This document shows, one piece after another, positions 51,141 to 60,605 of a stretch of DNA of 64,000 nucleotides; the first letter of the stretch is position 1, and the number at the start of each line of letters is the position of its first letter. Position numbers and translations under genes: made by a program. A model generated the notes under the pieces. The model was not told the origin of the DNA, searched no databases, and saw only the letters and a program-made list of their open reading frames with translations. The stretch is from Caballeronia temeraria (lineage in GTDB: Bacteria; Pseudomonadota; Gammaproteobacteria; Burkholderiales; Burkholderiaceae). Where the stretch lies: assembly GCF_001544795.2 (NCBI RefSeq), contig NZ_FCOI02000007.1, forward strand, positions 186,001-250,000, read 5' to 3'.

Positions 51141-52262
51141 TCAGTCGATCATCGCCGCGCAGTAGCGTTCCATATGATAGTCCGTGTCGCCGAGCAGCAC
51201 GTCCATCATCGTTAGGTATTTGAAGTAATCGCCGACGCTCAGTTCATCGGTGATGCCCATGCCGCCGTGCAGCTGCACCGCCTGCTGTCCGACATGACGC
51301 GCCGCCTTCGCGACCGTGACCTTCGCGCCCGACACCATGCGGCGCCGTTTGCACGCGTCCGGTTCGCCGAGCGCCTGCGCGGCGACATAGGCCATCGACA
51401 ACGCGCACTCCTTCTGCACGAGCATGTCCGCCAGCCGATGCTGCAGCGCCTGAAACGCCGCGAGAGGCTGTCCGAATTGCCGGCGCGTATTCAGATAATC
51501 GCGCGTGATTTCGATGAGACGCTCCATCGCGCCCGACGCCTGCGCGCATTGCGCGGCGATACCGTGATCGAGGCCGTGCTCGAGCGCATCGAGTCCGCTC
51601 GTCACCGTTCCGACCAGCGCGCTCGCCGGCAGCTTCACGTTGCTGAAATGAAGGTCCGCGCCGCGCTGACCGTCCATCGACGCATAGTCTTTCGATGCAA
51701 CACCGCGTGCGTCACGCGGCACGAGGAACAACGCGACCGTATCGCCGGCGCGCGCCGTGACGAGCCAGCCATCGGCGCACGCTCCGTGCCATACGAGCGA
51801 TTTGCGTCCGTCGAGCATGTAGCCATCGTCGAGACGCGTGGCGGTGCAGCGCACGTTGCGCGGATCGTATCGCGATGCAGGTTCCAGATATGCAAGCGCT
51901 AGCGTGCTTTCTCCCGTCGCGACTCTGGGCAGCCATGTGTCTTTCTGCGCCTCGCTGCCATAGGCATCGAGCACGGCCGCCGGCATCACCGCACATGGAA
52001 TGACCGGTTCCGCCACGAGCCCGCGTCCCAGTTCGCGCTGCACGATCAACTGGCTTTCCGCGCCCTGAGCGAAGCCGCCGAACGCCACCGGCACGTTCAG
52101 ACCCAGGACGCCCATTTCCGCGAGCGCGTTCCAGATGCCACGATCGAAGCCGCCTGTCGCGACCGCACTCTTGCGGCGCTGCTCGAAGGTGTACTGCTCG
52201 TCGATGTAACGGCGCAGGCTGTCCGCGAGCATCTGCTGTTCATCGCTGTATTCGAAGTCCAT
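51141..52262 (-). CDS. acyl-CoA dehydrogenase, possible heteromer subunit
   Basis: A 373-aa acyl-CoA dehydrogenase fold. N-terminal helices (DFEYSDEQQMLADSLRRYI), a mid beta domain and the C-terminal FAD helices (TRRQFGQPLAAFQALQHRLADM; QLHGGMGITDELSVGDYFKYL). The Glu in GITDEL sits where the usual catalytic base lies. It is 17 bp from a second dehydrogenase gene. Adjacent, dissimilar dehydrogenases like this often form alpha2-beta2 complexes, as in steroid side-chain degradation; that is inference. Confidence 0.88.
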   Translation of the reverse strand: MDFEYSDEQQMLADSLRRYIDEQYTFEQRRKSAVATGGFDRGIWNALAEMGVLGLNVPVAFGGFAQGAESQLIVQRELGRGLVAEPVIPCAVMPAAVLDAYGSEAQKDTWLPRVATGESTLALAYLEPASRYDPRNVRCTATRLDDGYMLDGRKSLVWHGACADGWLVTARAGDTVALFLVPRDARGVASKDYASMDGQRGADLHFSNVKLPASALVGTVTSGLDALEHGLDHGIAAQCAQASGAMERLIEITRDYLNTRRQFGQPLAAFQALQHRLADMLVQKECALSMAYVAAQALGEPDACKRRRMVSGAKVTVAKAARHVGQQAVQLHGGMGITDELSVGDYFKYLTMMDVLLGDTDYHMERYCAAMID

Positions 52263-52279
52263 ATGTCACTCCGCCCGCG

Positions 52280-53473
52280 TTACGCCTGCATCATCATGCG
52301 TGCGATGATGCCCCGTTGCACTTCGTTCGTGCCGCCGTAGATCGAGAGCTTGCGCATGTCGAAATAGCTTGCGCAGGCGGGCGCGGCCCACGAAGGACCC
52401 TCGACGGGCGACGCCGCATCCGGCTCGATCCACTCCGGCTCGAACGGCCACGCATGCGGTCCGGCGACTTCCATCTGAAGCATCGCGATGTCCTGCTGAA
52501 TCTCGGAGCCGCGAATCTTCACGACGGACGCTTCCGGTCCCGGCTGTCCCTTGCTCTGCGCCGCCACGCGCAACAGCAGCATCTCGAGCGACATCAGCTC
52601 CATTTCGATGCGCGCGATCTTGTCGCGCATGCGGACATCGTCGAACATGCGGCCGCCGTGGCCATCCGCCGCCTCGCGCGCATAGCGCTTCAACCGCCGC
52701 AACTCGCGATAACACTGACCGATGCCCGCAATGCCCGTGCGCTCATGGCCGAGCAGCACCTTCGCATAGGTCCACGCGCGCCCCTCTTCGCCGACGAGAT
52801 TCTCGACCGGCACTTCCACGTCTTCGAACCACGTCTCGTTGACATCGTGGCCGCCATCGAGCGTCTTGATGGGACGCACGGTCACGCCGGGACTTTTCAT
52901 GTCGATGAGCAACATGGAGATGCCGTCCTGCTGCTTGCCGTCACTGCCGGTGCGCACGAGGCAGAAGATCCAGTCGGCATATTGCGCATAGGTCGTCCAG
53001 GTCTTCTGACCATTGACGATATAGCAATCGCCCTTGCGCACGGCCTTCGTCCTCAGCGACGCCAGATCGGAGCCCGCGCCCGGCTCCGAATAGCCCTGGC
53101 ACCAGAAGTCGTCCATCGTGGGAATGCGCGGCAGGAAGCGCGCCTGCATCTCCTTGCTGGCGAATTTCATCAGGACCGGCGCGATCATCGATACGCCGAA
53201 CGGAATCAGGCGAGGCGCGCCTGCACCGATAGTCTCGATCTCGAAGATCACCCGCTGCAACGCGCTCCAGCCGGTGCCGCCGTATTCCTTCGGCCACGAC
53301 GGCGCGCCCCAGCCGCGCGCATGCAGGATGCGATGCCAGCGCACGAAATCGTCCTTGCCCAGACGCCGCTGTGATTCCACCTTCGCGCGGATATCCGCAG
53401 GCAAATGTTCCCGCACGAACGCGCGGACTTCCTCGCGAAACGCGTCGTCGGCTGCGGTGAAGCGGAGGTCCAT
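52280..53473 (-). CDS. acyl-CoA dehydrogenase, possible heteromer subunit
   Basis: A 397-aa acyl-CoA dehydrogenase. FAD/substrate motifs GYSEPGAGSDLASLRTKAV and KTWTTYAQYADWIF are clear, as is the end IYGGTNEVQRGIIARM. The usual C-terminal Glu region is replaced by a long Pro/Trp-rich loop (about 350-375), and a helix-G type Glu (GHERTG) may serve as base instead. The ATG at 53473 is used. It is the first gene of the leftward unit, starting from the divergent region with the G/C-run element. Confidence 0.88.
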   Translation of the reverse strand: MDLRFTAADDAFREEVRAFVREHLPADIRAKVESQRRLGKDDFVRWHRILHARGWGAPSWPKEYGGTGWSALQRVIFEIETIGAGAPRLIPFGVSMIAPVLMKFASKEMQARFLPRIPTMDDFWCQGYSEPGAGSDLASLRTKAVRKGDCYIVNGQKTWTTYAQYADWIFCLVRTGSDGKQQDGISMLLIDMKSPGVTVRPIKTLDGGHDVNETWFEDVEVPVENLVGEEGRAWTYAKVLLGHERTGIAGIGQCYRELRRLKRYAREAADGHGGRMFDDVRMRDKIARIEMELMSLEMLLLRVAAQSKGQPGPEASVVKIRGSEIQQDIAMLQMEVAGPHAWPFEPEWIEPDAASPVEGPSWAAPACASYFDMRKLSIYGGTNEVQRGIIARMMMQA

Positions 53474-53526
53474 CGGTCTCTCCCTTTGAATGTCAGACGA
53501 GCGTAGGTCAGCCAGGAACCGTGATC

Positions 53527-53596
53527 CCCACCAACGATGGGGGGTGTGGTTCCCGCGCGCGCCCCGCGCTGCACTCGCCCCCCCATTGGTGGTGGG
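53527..53596. promoter_or_regulatory. divergent control region with G-run/C-run operator (copy A)
   Basis: Between two divergent acyl-CoA dehydrogenase genes. TGGGGGGTGTGGTTCCC (53538-53554) and GCCCCCCCATTGGTGGTGGG (53577-53596) are 22 nt apart. The right block also occurs inverted, with a few changes, at 53527-53545. Both blocks recur at 63595-63642. Confidence 0.55.
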
Positions 53597-53698
53597 CGAT
53601 GTCGACGCGCGCCCGCCGACCATGTACGAACGACTACCCGAGTCACAGCGGACGCGTTACCGGAACGCGCCGTTCAAAGGAACCCGACGGAAACCGAC

Positions 53699-54838
53699 AT
53701 GGAAATCCAACGAAGCGTCTATCGCGATGATCACGAGATGTTCCGCACCACCGTGCGCCGCTTCTTCGAACGCGAATGTCTGCCGCGTCAGGCTCAGTGG
53801 AACGAAGCCGGCATGGTCGACCGCGAAACCTGGCGCAAGGCCGGGCGCGAAGGCCTGTTGTGCGTCACGCTGCCGACGGAATACGGCGGCGGTGGCGGCG
53901 ACTACGGGCACAGCGCGGTCATGGCCGAGGAAGTCGCGCGCTGCGGCCTCTCGGGCGTCACGTTCAACATGCACTCCGACATCATCGCGCCGTACATCGC
54001 GCGCGTGGGCACCGCCGCGCAGAAGGACAAGTGGCTGCCGGGCGCGTGCTCGGGCGAGATCGTGCTCGGTATCGCGATGACCGAACCCGGCACCGGCAGC
54101 GACCTCAAGGCCGTGCGTACCACCGCCGTGCGCGATGGCGACGAATACGTCATCAACGGCAGCAAGACCTTCATCAGCAACGGCATCAGCGGCGATCTGT
54201 TCATCGTCGTGTGCAAGACGGACCCGGCGGCGGGCGCGAAGGGCATCAGCCTGCTCGTGGTCGAAGCGGACCGCGAAGGTTTCCGGCGCGGCCGCAAGCT
54301 CGACAAGGTCGGTCTGCATGCGCAGGACACCGCCGAACTGTTCTTCGACAACGTGCGCGTGCCGGCTGCCAACCTGCTCGGCGAAGAAGGCATGGGCTTC
54401 AAATATCTGATGGCCGAACTGCCGCAGGAGCGCTTTTCGATCGCGCTCGCCGCCGCCGCGCGGCTCGAGACTGCGCTGAAACACACCGTCGAGTATGTCA
54501 AGGAACGCAAGGCGTTCGGCCAGACCGTGTGGGACTTCCAGAACACGCGCTTCAAGCTCGCGGACATTCAGGCGCAGGCCGTCGCGGTGCGTCTGATGAT
54601 CGATCACTACCTCGGCGAGCACATGCGCCGCCGTCTCACGCTCGAAGAGTCCGCGCTGGCCAAACTGTTCGCCACCGAAACGCTCGGCAAGGCGCTCGAC
54701 GAGATGGTGCAACTGCATGGCGGCTACGGCTACATGCTCGAGTATCCGATCGCCCGCGCCTTCGTCGATTCGCGCGTGAACCGCATCTACGGCGGCACGA
54801 GCGAAGTCATGCGCGAGCTCATCTCTCGCGCGCTTTGA
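53699..54838 (+). CDS. acyl-CoA dehydrogenase
   Basis: A 379-aa dehydrogenase of the short/medium or branched-chain type. GIAMTEPGTGSDLKAVRTTAV and KTFISNGISGDLFIV bind FAD and substrate. The catalytic Glu is in GGYGYMLEYPIAR (about E348). The end IYGGTSEVMRELISRAL is canonical. It introduces the 2,3 double bond and passes electrons to ETF. It heads the rightward operon. Confidence 0.92.
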   Translation: MEIQRSVYRDDHEMFRTTVRRFFERECLPRQAQWNEAGMVDRETWRKAGREGLLCVTLPTEYGGGGGDYGHSAVMAEEVARCGLSGVTFNMHSDIIAPYIARVGTAAQKDKWLPGACSGEIVLGIAMTEPGTGSDLKAVRTTAVRDGDEYVINGSKTFISNGISGDLFIVVCKTDPAAGAKGISLLVVEADREGFRRGRKLDKVGLHAQDTAELFFDNVRVPAANLLGEEGMGFKYLMAELPQERFSIALAAAARLETALKHTVEYVKERKAFGQTVWDFQNTRFKLADIQAQAVAVRLMIDHYLGEHMRRRLTLEESALAKLFATETLGKALDEMVQLHGGYGYMLEYPIARAFVDSRVNRIYGGTSEVMRELISRAL

Positions 54839-54866
54839 ACCCATTCGATAAACCAAGGAGACAAGC

Positions 54867-56054
54867 ATGACCAGCAAAGTTTATGTCGCCGGCGTCGGCA
54901 TGATTCCGTTCGCCAAGCCCGGCGCGAGTGCGCATTACGATGAAATGGGCGCCTTTGCCATTCGCGAGGCGCTCGCCGATTCGGGCATCGATTTCAAGCA
55001 TATCCAGCAGGCCTACGCGGGCTATGTCTATGGCGACTCGACGTGCGGCCAGACGGCGCTGTATCGCGTCGGCATGACGGGGATTCCGGTCATCAACGTC
55101 AACAACAACTGCGCGACGGGTTCGTCGGCATTGTGGCTCGCGCATCAGGCGGTGAAGAGCGGCATGGTGGAATGCGCGCTTGCCTTCGGCTTCGAGGAGA
55201 TGCAGCCGGGCGCGCTCAAGAGCAACTGGGACGATCGTCCGCGCGCGATGGCGAAGTTCATCGAGATCGCCGACCGCCTCGTGCCCGACTGCGAACAGCC
55301 CGGCGCGATCCGCATGTTCGCGGGCGCCGGTCAGACGCACATGAAGAAATACGGCACGAAGCTCGAAACCTTCGCGAAGATTCGCGCGAAGGCGAGCCAG
55401 CATGCCGCACGCAATCCGCTCGCCATCTTCCGCAAGGTCGTGACGCCGGAAGACGTGCTCGCCGCGCCGATGGTCTGGGAAGGCGTACTGACGCGTCTGA
55501 TGGCCTGCCCGCCGACGTGCGGTGCCGCCGCGGCGATCGTCTGCTCGGAAGCGTTCGCGAAGAAGCACGGCTTGCGCGCCGACGTGATGATCGCGGGCCA
55601 GGCGCTCACCACCGATGGCCCCACCCTCTTCGACAATCCCGACATGATCGATCTCGTCGGTTTCGGCATGACGCAATCGGCATCGCGCGCGGTGTACGAG
55701 CAGGCCGGCATCGGGCCCGAGGATATCGACGTCATCGAGCTGCATGACTGCTTCGCGCAAAACGAACTCATCACGTATGAAGGGCTCGGCCTCTGCGACA
55801 AGGGCGAAGGCGAAAAGCTCGTCGAACGTGGCGACAATACGTATGGCGGGCGCTGGGTCGTCAATCCGTCGGGCGGATTGCTGTCGAAGGGGCATCCGCT
55901 CGGCGCGACGGGTCTCGCGCAATGCTTCGAGCTCGTGCATCAGTTGCGCGGCACGGCGGGCGAGCGTCAGGTGCAGAACGCGAAGGTCGCGTTGCAGCAC
56001 AACCTCGGCCTCGGCGGCGCATGCGTCGTCACCGCTTACCAGCGCGCGGCCTGA
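54867..56054 (+). CDS. SCP2-type thiolase (lipid-transfer protein)
   Basis: A 395-aa thiolase. The nucleophile Cys82 is in NNNCATGSSAL, HDCF carries an active-site His, NPSGGLLSKGHPLGATG carries the second, and the end has LQHNLGLGGACVV. This is the SCP-x/lipid-transfer thiolase group, which in steroid, isoprenoid and long branched-chain breakdown cleaves 3-ketoacyl-CoA. No DUF35 partner is encoded next to it. It starts 28 bp after the dehydrogenase, with AAGGAG. Confidence 0.9.
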   Translation: MTSKVYVAGVGMIPFAKPGASAHYDEMGAFAIREALADSGIDFKHIQQAYAGYVYGDSTCGQTALYRVGMTGIPVINVNNNCATGSSALWLAHQAVKSGMVECALAFGFEEMQPGALKSNWDDRPRAMAKFIEIADRLVPDCEQPGAIRMFAGAGQTHMKKYGTKLETFAKIRAKASQHAARNPLAIFRKVVTPEDVLAAPMVWEGVLTRLMACPPTCGAAAAIVCSEAFAKKHGLRADVMIAGQALTTDGPTLFDNPDMIDLVGFGMTQSASRAVYEQAGIGPEDIDVIELHDCFAQNELITYEGLGLCDKGEGEKLVERGDNTYGGRWVVNPSGGLLSKGHPLGATGLAQCFELVHQLRGTAGERQVQNAKVALQHNLGLGGACVVTAYQRAA

Positions 56055-56064
56055 GGACGACGAC

Positions 56065-56505
56065 ATGCTGAACAAGTCTTTCATCGGCCGTGCGCTGCCC
56101 TCGTTTCACGCGACGGCCGAAGCGGGTCAGCTCGCGCTGTTCGCCAAGGCGACGGGCGAAACGCGCTCCGAATACATCGACGAATCCGCCGCGCGCGATG
56201 CCGGTCATCCGAACCTGCCGCTGCCGCCCACGTTCCTCTTCTCGCTCGAACTCACGTATCCGTCCGCGGGATGGCGTCAGGAGATCGGCATCGAGGCATC
56301 GCGCATTCTGCATGGCGAGCAGTCGTTCACGTATCACCGTCTCGCCTATGCCGGCGAGAAGCTGCTGTTCGAAAGCGGGATCGCCGACATCTATGACAAA
56401 AAAGGCGGCGCGCTGAGCTTCGTCGTGCGCGAGACGCGCGTGACGAACGCGCGCGGCGAGCATGTCGCGGATCTGCGCAGCGTGCTCGTGCATCGCAACG
56501 GTTAA
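56065..56505 (+). CDS. MaoC-like dehydratase partner subunit (FAS1-type N-terminal hotdog)
   Basis: A 146-aa hotdog protein. It shows GETRSEYIDESAARDAG and PLPPTFLFSLEL, typical of the N-terminal dehydratase-like hotdog that lacks the D-x4-H motif. It lies directly before the catalytic MaoC gene. Such pairs form a heteromeric enoyl-CoA hydratase with one active site per dimer (as in ChsH1-ChsH2 or mycobacterial HadAB). The ATG at 56065 is 11 bp from the thiolase stop. Confidence 0.82.
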   Translation: MLNKSFIGRALPSFHATAEAGQLALFAKATGETRSEYIDESAARDAGHPNLPLPPTFLFSLELTYPSAGWRQEIGIEASRILHGEQSFTYHRLAYAGEKLLFESGIADIYDKKGGALSFVVRETRVTNARGEHVADLRSVLVHRNG

Positions 56506-56521
56506 TGCCCAGGGGGACGCA

Positions 56522-56929
56522 ATGGACTTCAACACGCTTCAGGTCGGCGACACGCTGCCGCCGCTCACGCTGCCGCCGGTGAACCGCACGACGCTTGCGT
56601 TGTTCGCGGGTGCATCGAACGATCACAACCCGATTCATATCGATATCGATTACGCGCGCAAGGCCCGCATGCCCGATGTCTTCGCGCACGGCATGTTGTC
56701 GATGGCGTGGCTCGGCCGTCTGCTGACGCACTGGGCCGATCAACGCAAGCTGCGCGAGTTCGGCGTGCGCTTCACGGGCATCACGCATCTCGGGCATGTC
56801 GTCACGTGCACGGGCACGGTCGTCGAAAAATTCGAGAAAGACGGCGAGCAGCGCGTGCGCCTCGAGATACAGACCGCCAATCAATATGGCGAAGTCAAAG
56901 TCGCGGGCGATGCCGTCATCGCCGTATGA
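56522..56929 (+). CDS. MaoC-family enoyl-CoA hydratase subunit
   Basis: A 135-aa hotdog with hydratase 2 motif: D34-x4-H39 in NDHNPIHID, then ARMPDVFAHGML. It adds water to 2-enoyl-CoA, normally giving the (R)-3-hydroxy isomer. That matters here because the next gene is a short-chain dehydrogenase. It follows its partner gene by 16 bp. Confidence 0.88.
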   Translation: MDFNTLQVGDTLPPLTLPPVNRTTLALFAGASNDHNPIHIDIDYARKARMPDVFAHGMLSMAWLGRLLTHWADQRKLREFGVRFTGITHLGHVVTCTGTVVEKFEKDGEQRVRLEIQTANQYGEVKVAGDAVIAV

Positions 56930-56953
56930 ATCTGAGAGACACAGGAGACTGAA

Positions 56954-57778
56954 ATGGCAAAACTCAATGGAAAGGTCGCGCTCGTCACCGGCTCGGGGCG
57001 CGGTATCGGTCAAGCTATCGCGATGAAGCTCGCGAGCGAAGGCGCGCGCATCGTCGTGAACGATCTCGATGCCGACCCCGCGCATGAAACCGTCGAGCTG
57101 CTCAAGAAGCAAGGCGCCGATGCGGTCGCGTGCGTCGGCAGCGTCGCGGCGCCGGACTTCGCCGAGCGCTACGTCGGCACGGCGATCAAGGCGTTCGGCG
57201 GCATCGACATCATCGTGAACAACGCGGGCTATACGTGGGACGACGTCATCCAGCGCATGACCGACGAGCAGTGGTACGCCATTCTCGATTGCCATCTGAC
57301 CGCGCCCTTTCGCATCCTGCGTGCGGCGTATCCGCATATCAAGGCGCAATGGCAGGCCGAAAGCGCCGAAGGACGCGAAGTGTTCCGCAAGATCGTCAAC
57401 GTGTCGTCGGTATCGGCGCTCAACGGCAACGCGGGGCAGATGAACTATTCGTCCGCGAAGGCCGGCGTGATCGGCATGACGCGCGCGCTGTCGCGTGAAT
57501 GGGGACGCATGAAGGTGAACGTGAATGCCGTCGCATTCGGCCTCATCCACACGCGCATGACCGACGCCGATGCCAAGGAAGGCGCGACCGTGAAGATCGA
57601 AGGCCGCGATATCCGCGTCGGCATCAATCCGGAGCTGCTCAAGACGCACGCGCAACGCAATCCGCTCGGACGCGGCGGCACGCCTGAAGAAGCCGCGGGC
57701 GCCGTCTATCTGTTCTGCCTGCCCGAATCGAACTACATTACGGGACAGGTGGTGGCGGTAGCCGGTGCGCCGCAATGA
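56954..57778 (+). CDS. SDR 3-hydroxyacyl-CoA dehydrogenase-like
   Basis: A 274-aa short-chain dehydrogenase. TGSGRGIG (12-19), NNAGYTWDDVIQRM, and YSSAK for catalysis. It is similar to the (3R)-hydroxyacyl-CoA dehydrogenases of multifunctional enzyme 2 and fits as the partner of a MaoC-type hydratase. CAGGAGACTGAA precedes the ATG. A segment at about 195-230 (DAKEGATVKIEGRDIRVG) is an insertion relative to short SDRs. Confidence 0.87.
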   Translation: MAKLNGKVALVTGSGRGIGQAIAMKLASEGARIVVNDLDADPAHETVELLKKQGADAVACVGSVAAPDFAERYVGTAIKAFGGIDIIVNNAGYTWDDVIQRMTDEQWYAILDCHLTAPFRILRAAYPHIKAQWQAESAEGREVFRKIVNVSSVSALNGNAGQMNYSSAKAGVIGMTRALSREWGRMKVNVNAVAFGLIHTRMTDADAKEGATVKIEGRDIRVGINPELLKTHAQRNPLGRGGTPEEAAGAVYLFCLPESNYITGQVVAVAGAPQ

Positions 57779-57841
57779 TGGCGGGCACGTCTCATCGCTC
57801 CGATTGACCACCACGCCGCATCGCGGGAAGCGAGGTTCACC

Positions 57842-59143
57842 ATGACAGTGTCGTCCGATTTCAAGCCCCGGTCCGCTTGGGCCATGACCGTCCTGCTGAC
57901 GGGACTCGCGCTCATCAATTATCTCGACAAGGTCGTGATCGGTGTCGTCGCGGTACCGATGTCGAAAGAGCTCGGTCTCAGTCACGCGCAGTTCGGCCTT
58001 ATCGCCGGTGCATTCTTCTGGCTCTTTTCCATCTCGACGATCGCCGTCGGCTTCATCTCGAATCGTGTCAAGACGCGCTGGCTGCTGCTCGCCATGGGCA
58101 TCGCGTGGGCGGTGTTGCAGATCCCGCAAGCCCACATGACGAGCCTCTTCGCGTTGCTGATCTGCCGCGTGCTGCTCGGCGCGGCGGAAGGTCCGTTCAT
58201 GCCGACGACCATCCACGCGCTCTACAAATGGTTCCCCGACACGAAGCGCACGCTGCCGGTGGCGATCGTGAGCCAGGGCGCGGGTCTCGGCCTGTTGATG
58301 GCCGGCATGCTGATTCCGCTCGTCACGTCGCGTTTCGGCTGGCGCATGAACTTCCTGATCCTCGCCGGCATCGGCTTCGCGTGGAGCGTGCTGTGGCTGT
58401 GCTTCGGGCGCGAAGGGAATATCGAGCACAAGGCGGCATCGGCCCAAGCGGGTGCGTCGGCCGAGGCTGCGCGTCAACCGCTGCGCAAGACGCTGACCAA
58501 TGCGTCGGTGCTGTGCACGATCCTGCTCGGCTTCGCGGCGTACTGGTCGCTGACGCAGGTATTCACGTGGCTGCCGACGTATCTGGAGAAAGGCCTCGGC
58601 TACTCGCACGTGCAGGCGGGCCGTCTGTTCGCGCTGATCATCATCGCGGCGACGCCGATCAACCTCGGCCTGTCGTGGTTCTCGCAACGTCTGATGGGCC
58701 GCGGCGTCGGCTCGCGTGCGGCGCGGGTGAAGTTCATCAGCATCGCGTACATCGTGAGCGGCTGCATCTACGTGCTTCCGCTGATGTTCGAATTCACCAC
58801 GCTTCAGAAGGTCTTGCTGATGGCGGTCGGCGCGGGTCTGCCGACGATCTGCTTCTCCATCGCCCCTGCCTTGCTCGCGGAAGTCGTGCCCGAAACGCAA
58901 CGTGGAGCTACGCTCGCGATCTATGCGGCCATCGGCAGTCTCGGCGGCGCCATTTCGCCCGCGCTGATGGGCGAGATCGTGCAGCACGGCGGAGCCGCCG
59001 CCCAGGCCTACGAGAAAGGCTTCGCGACGTGCGCGATCCTCGTCGTCCTCGCTGCATTGGTGGCGTTGAGCTGGCTGCATCCCGAACGTTCGCGCCGCGT
59101 GCTCGAAACGACGGCGGCCCCGGCGCGATCGACGGCTGTCTGA
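57842..59143 (+). CDS. MFS transporter, anion:cation symporter (ACS) type
   Basis: A 433-aa transporter with 12 membrane helices. NYLDKVVIGVVAVPMSKELG at the start is the ACS-family signature used by transporters of hexuronates, phthalate and other organic anions. It probably imports the carboxylated or sulfated substrate of this island. It lies within the operon, 63 bp after the SDR gene. Confidence 0.88.
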   Translation: MTVSSDFKPRSAWAMTVLLTGLALINYLDKVVIGVVAVPMSKELGLSHAQFGLIAGAFFWLFSISTIAVGFISNRVKTRWLLLAMGIAWAVLQIPQAHMTSLFALLICRVLLGAAEGPFMPTTIHALYKWFPDTKRTLPVAIVSQGAGLGLLMAGMLIPLVTSRFGWRMNFLILAGIGFAWSVLWLCFGREGNIEHKAASAQAGASAEAARQPLRKTLTNASVLCTILLGFAAYWSLTQVFTWLPTYLEKGLGYSHVQAGRLFALIIIAATPINLGLSWFSQRLMGRGVGSRAARVKFISIAYIVSGCIYVLPLMFEFTTLQKVLLMAVGAGLPTICFSIAPALLAEVVPETQRGATLAIYAAIGSLGGAISPALMGEIVQHGGAAAQAYEKGFATCAILVVLAALVALSWLHPERSRRVLETTAAPARSTAV

Positions 59144-59161
59144 ACAGGAACACCACGACAC

Positions 59162-60583
59162 ATGAAAACGCTGAACCGCTACTACATCGATGGACGCTGG
59201 GTCGAGCCTGCCGGCGCGAGCACGGCCTTCGAGATCATCAATCCCGCCGATGAAACCGTCACGGGCATCGTGCAGCTCGGCGGCACGGAAGACGTGAATC
59301 GCGCCGTCTCCGCTGCGCGCGCTGCGTTTCCCGCGTGGTCGCACACCACGCGCGAGGAACGCATCGCGTTGCTGGAACGCATCATCGAATGCTACCGCGC
59401 GCGCATGAGCGATCTGGCCGATGCCGTGCGTATCGAAATGGGCGCGCCCGCCGCGCTGGCGAAGTCGCTGCATGTGCCTGTCGGACTGATGCAGCTCGAA
59501 GGTGCGCTCAAGGTCCTGCGCGAGTTTCGCTTCGAACGCGAGCACGGCCGCAATGTCGTGCGCCGCGAGGCGATCGGCGTTGCCGCGCTCATCACGCCGT
59601 GGAACTGGCCGCTCAATCAGATCGCGGCCAAGGTCGCGCCCGCGATCGCGGCGGGCTGCACGGTCGTGCTGAAGCCATCGGAGATCGCGCCGCTCGATGC
59701 CGTCATCTTCGCCGACATCATGCATGACGCCGGCACGCCCGCCGGCGTCTTCAACATGCTCTTCGGCGATGGCCCGGCGGTCGGCGCGGCGCTCAGCGCG
59801 CATTGCGACGTCGACATGGTGTCGATCACCGGATCGACGCGTGCCGGCGTGGAAGTCGCGCGCGCCGCGGCCGCGACGGTCAAGCGCGTGACGCAGGAAC
59901 TCGGCGGCAAGTCGCCGCTCATCATCCTCGACGATGCCGATCTGCACGCCGCCGTGAAAAGCGCCGTCGTGCAGTGCATGACCAACTCGGGGCAGACCTG
60001 TGTTGCACCCACGCGCATGTTGGTGCCGCGCAATCGCATGGATGAAGCCGCCGCGGTTGCAGCCGCGGTCGCCGATAAGCTCACGGCCGGCGATCCCGCC
60101 GCTCCCGCCACGCGTCTCGGTCCGCTGTCGAACCGTGCGCAGTTCGAGAAAGTGCAGCGCATGATTCGCGCCGGCATGGAGGAAGGCGCGCGCCTCGTCG
60201 CGGGCGGACCGGGCCGACCCGCAGGTATCGAGCGCGGCTTCTTCGCGCGTCCGACCGTCTTCGCGGACGCACGCAACGACATGGCGATCGCGCGCGAAGA
60301 AATCTTCGGCCCGGTGCTCGCGATGATCCCCTACGACAGCGAAGACGAAGCCATCGATATCGCCAACGACTCGCCGTACGGTCTCGCCGCTTACATCTAT
60401 TCGAACGACGAAGCTCGCGCGCGCCGCGTGGCGAATCGCATGCGCGCGGGCATCGTGCGCATCAACGAGGCTCAGACCGATTTCTCGATGCCGCTCGGCG
60501 GTTACAAGACCTCGGGCAACGGGCGCGAATACGGCGAGGAAGGCTTCGCCGAATACCTCGAAACCAAGTCGGTGATGCGCTGA
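59162..60583 (+). CDS. aldehyde dehydrogenase
   Basis: A 473-aa NAD(P)-dependent aldehyde dehydrogenase. Catalytic Cys280 in SGQTC, general base Glu246 in ELGGK and the cofactor motif TPWNWPLNQ are intact. It would oxidise an aldehyde, perhaps from an alkyl alcohol, to the acid that the ligase activates. It starts 18 bp after the MFS gene. No alcohol dehydrogenase gene is visible nearby except the SDR. Confidence 0.92.
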   Translation: MKTLNRYYIDGRWVEPAGASTAFEIINPADETVTGIVQLGGTEDVNRAVSAARAAFPAWSHTTREERIALLERIIECYRARMSDLADAVRIEMGAPAALAKSLHVPVGLMQLEGALKVLREFRFEREHGRNVVRREAIGVAALITPWNWPLNQIAAKVAPAIAAGCTVVLKPSEIAPLDAVIFADIMHDAGTPAGVFNMLFGDGPAVGAALSAHCDVDMVSITGSTRAGVEVARAAAATVKRVTQELGGKSPLIILDDADLHAAVKSAVVQCMTNSGQTCVAPTRMLVPRNRMDEAAAVAAAVADKLTAGDPAAPATRLGPLSNRAQFEKVQRMIRAGMEEGARLVAGGPGRPAGIERGFFARPTVFADARNDMAIAREEIFGPVLAMIPYDSEDEAIDIANDSPYGLAAYIYSNDEARARRVANRMRAGIVRINEAQTDFSMPLGGYKTSGNGREYGEEGFAEYLETKSVMR

Positions 60584-60605
60584 TTCACACACAAGGAACC
60601 ATGAC

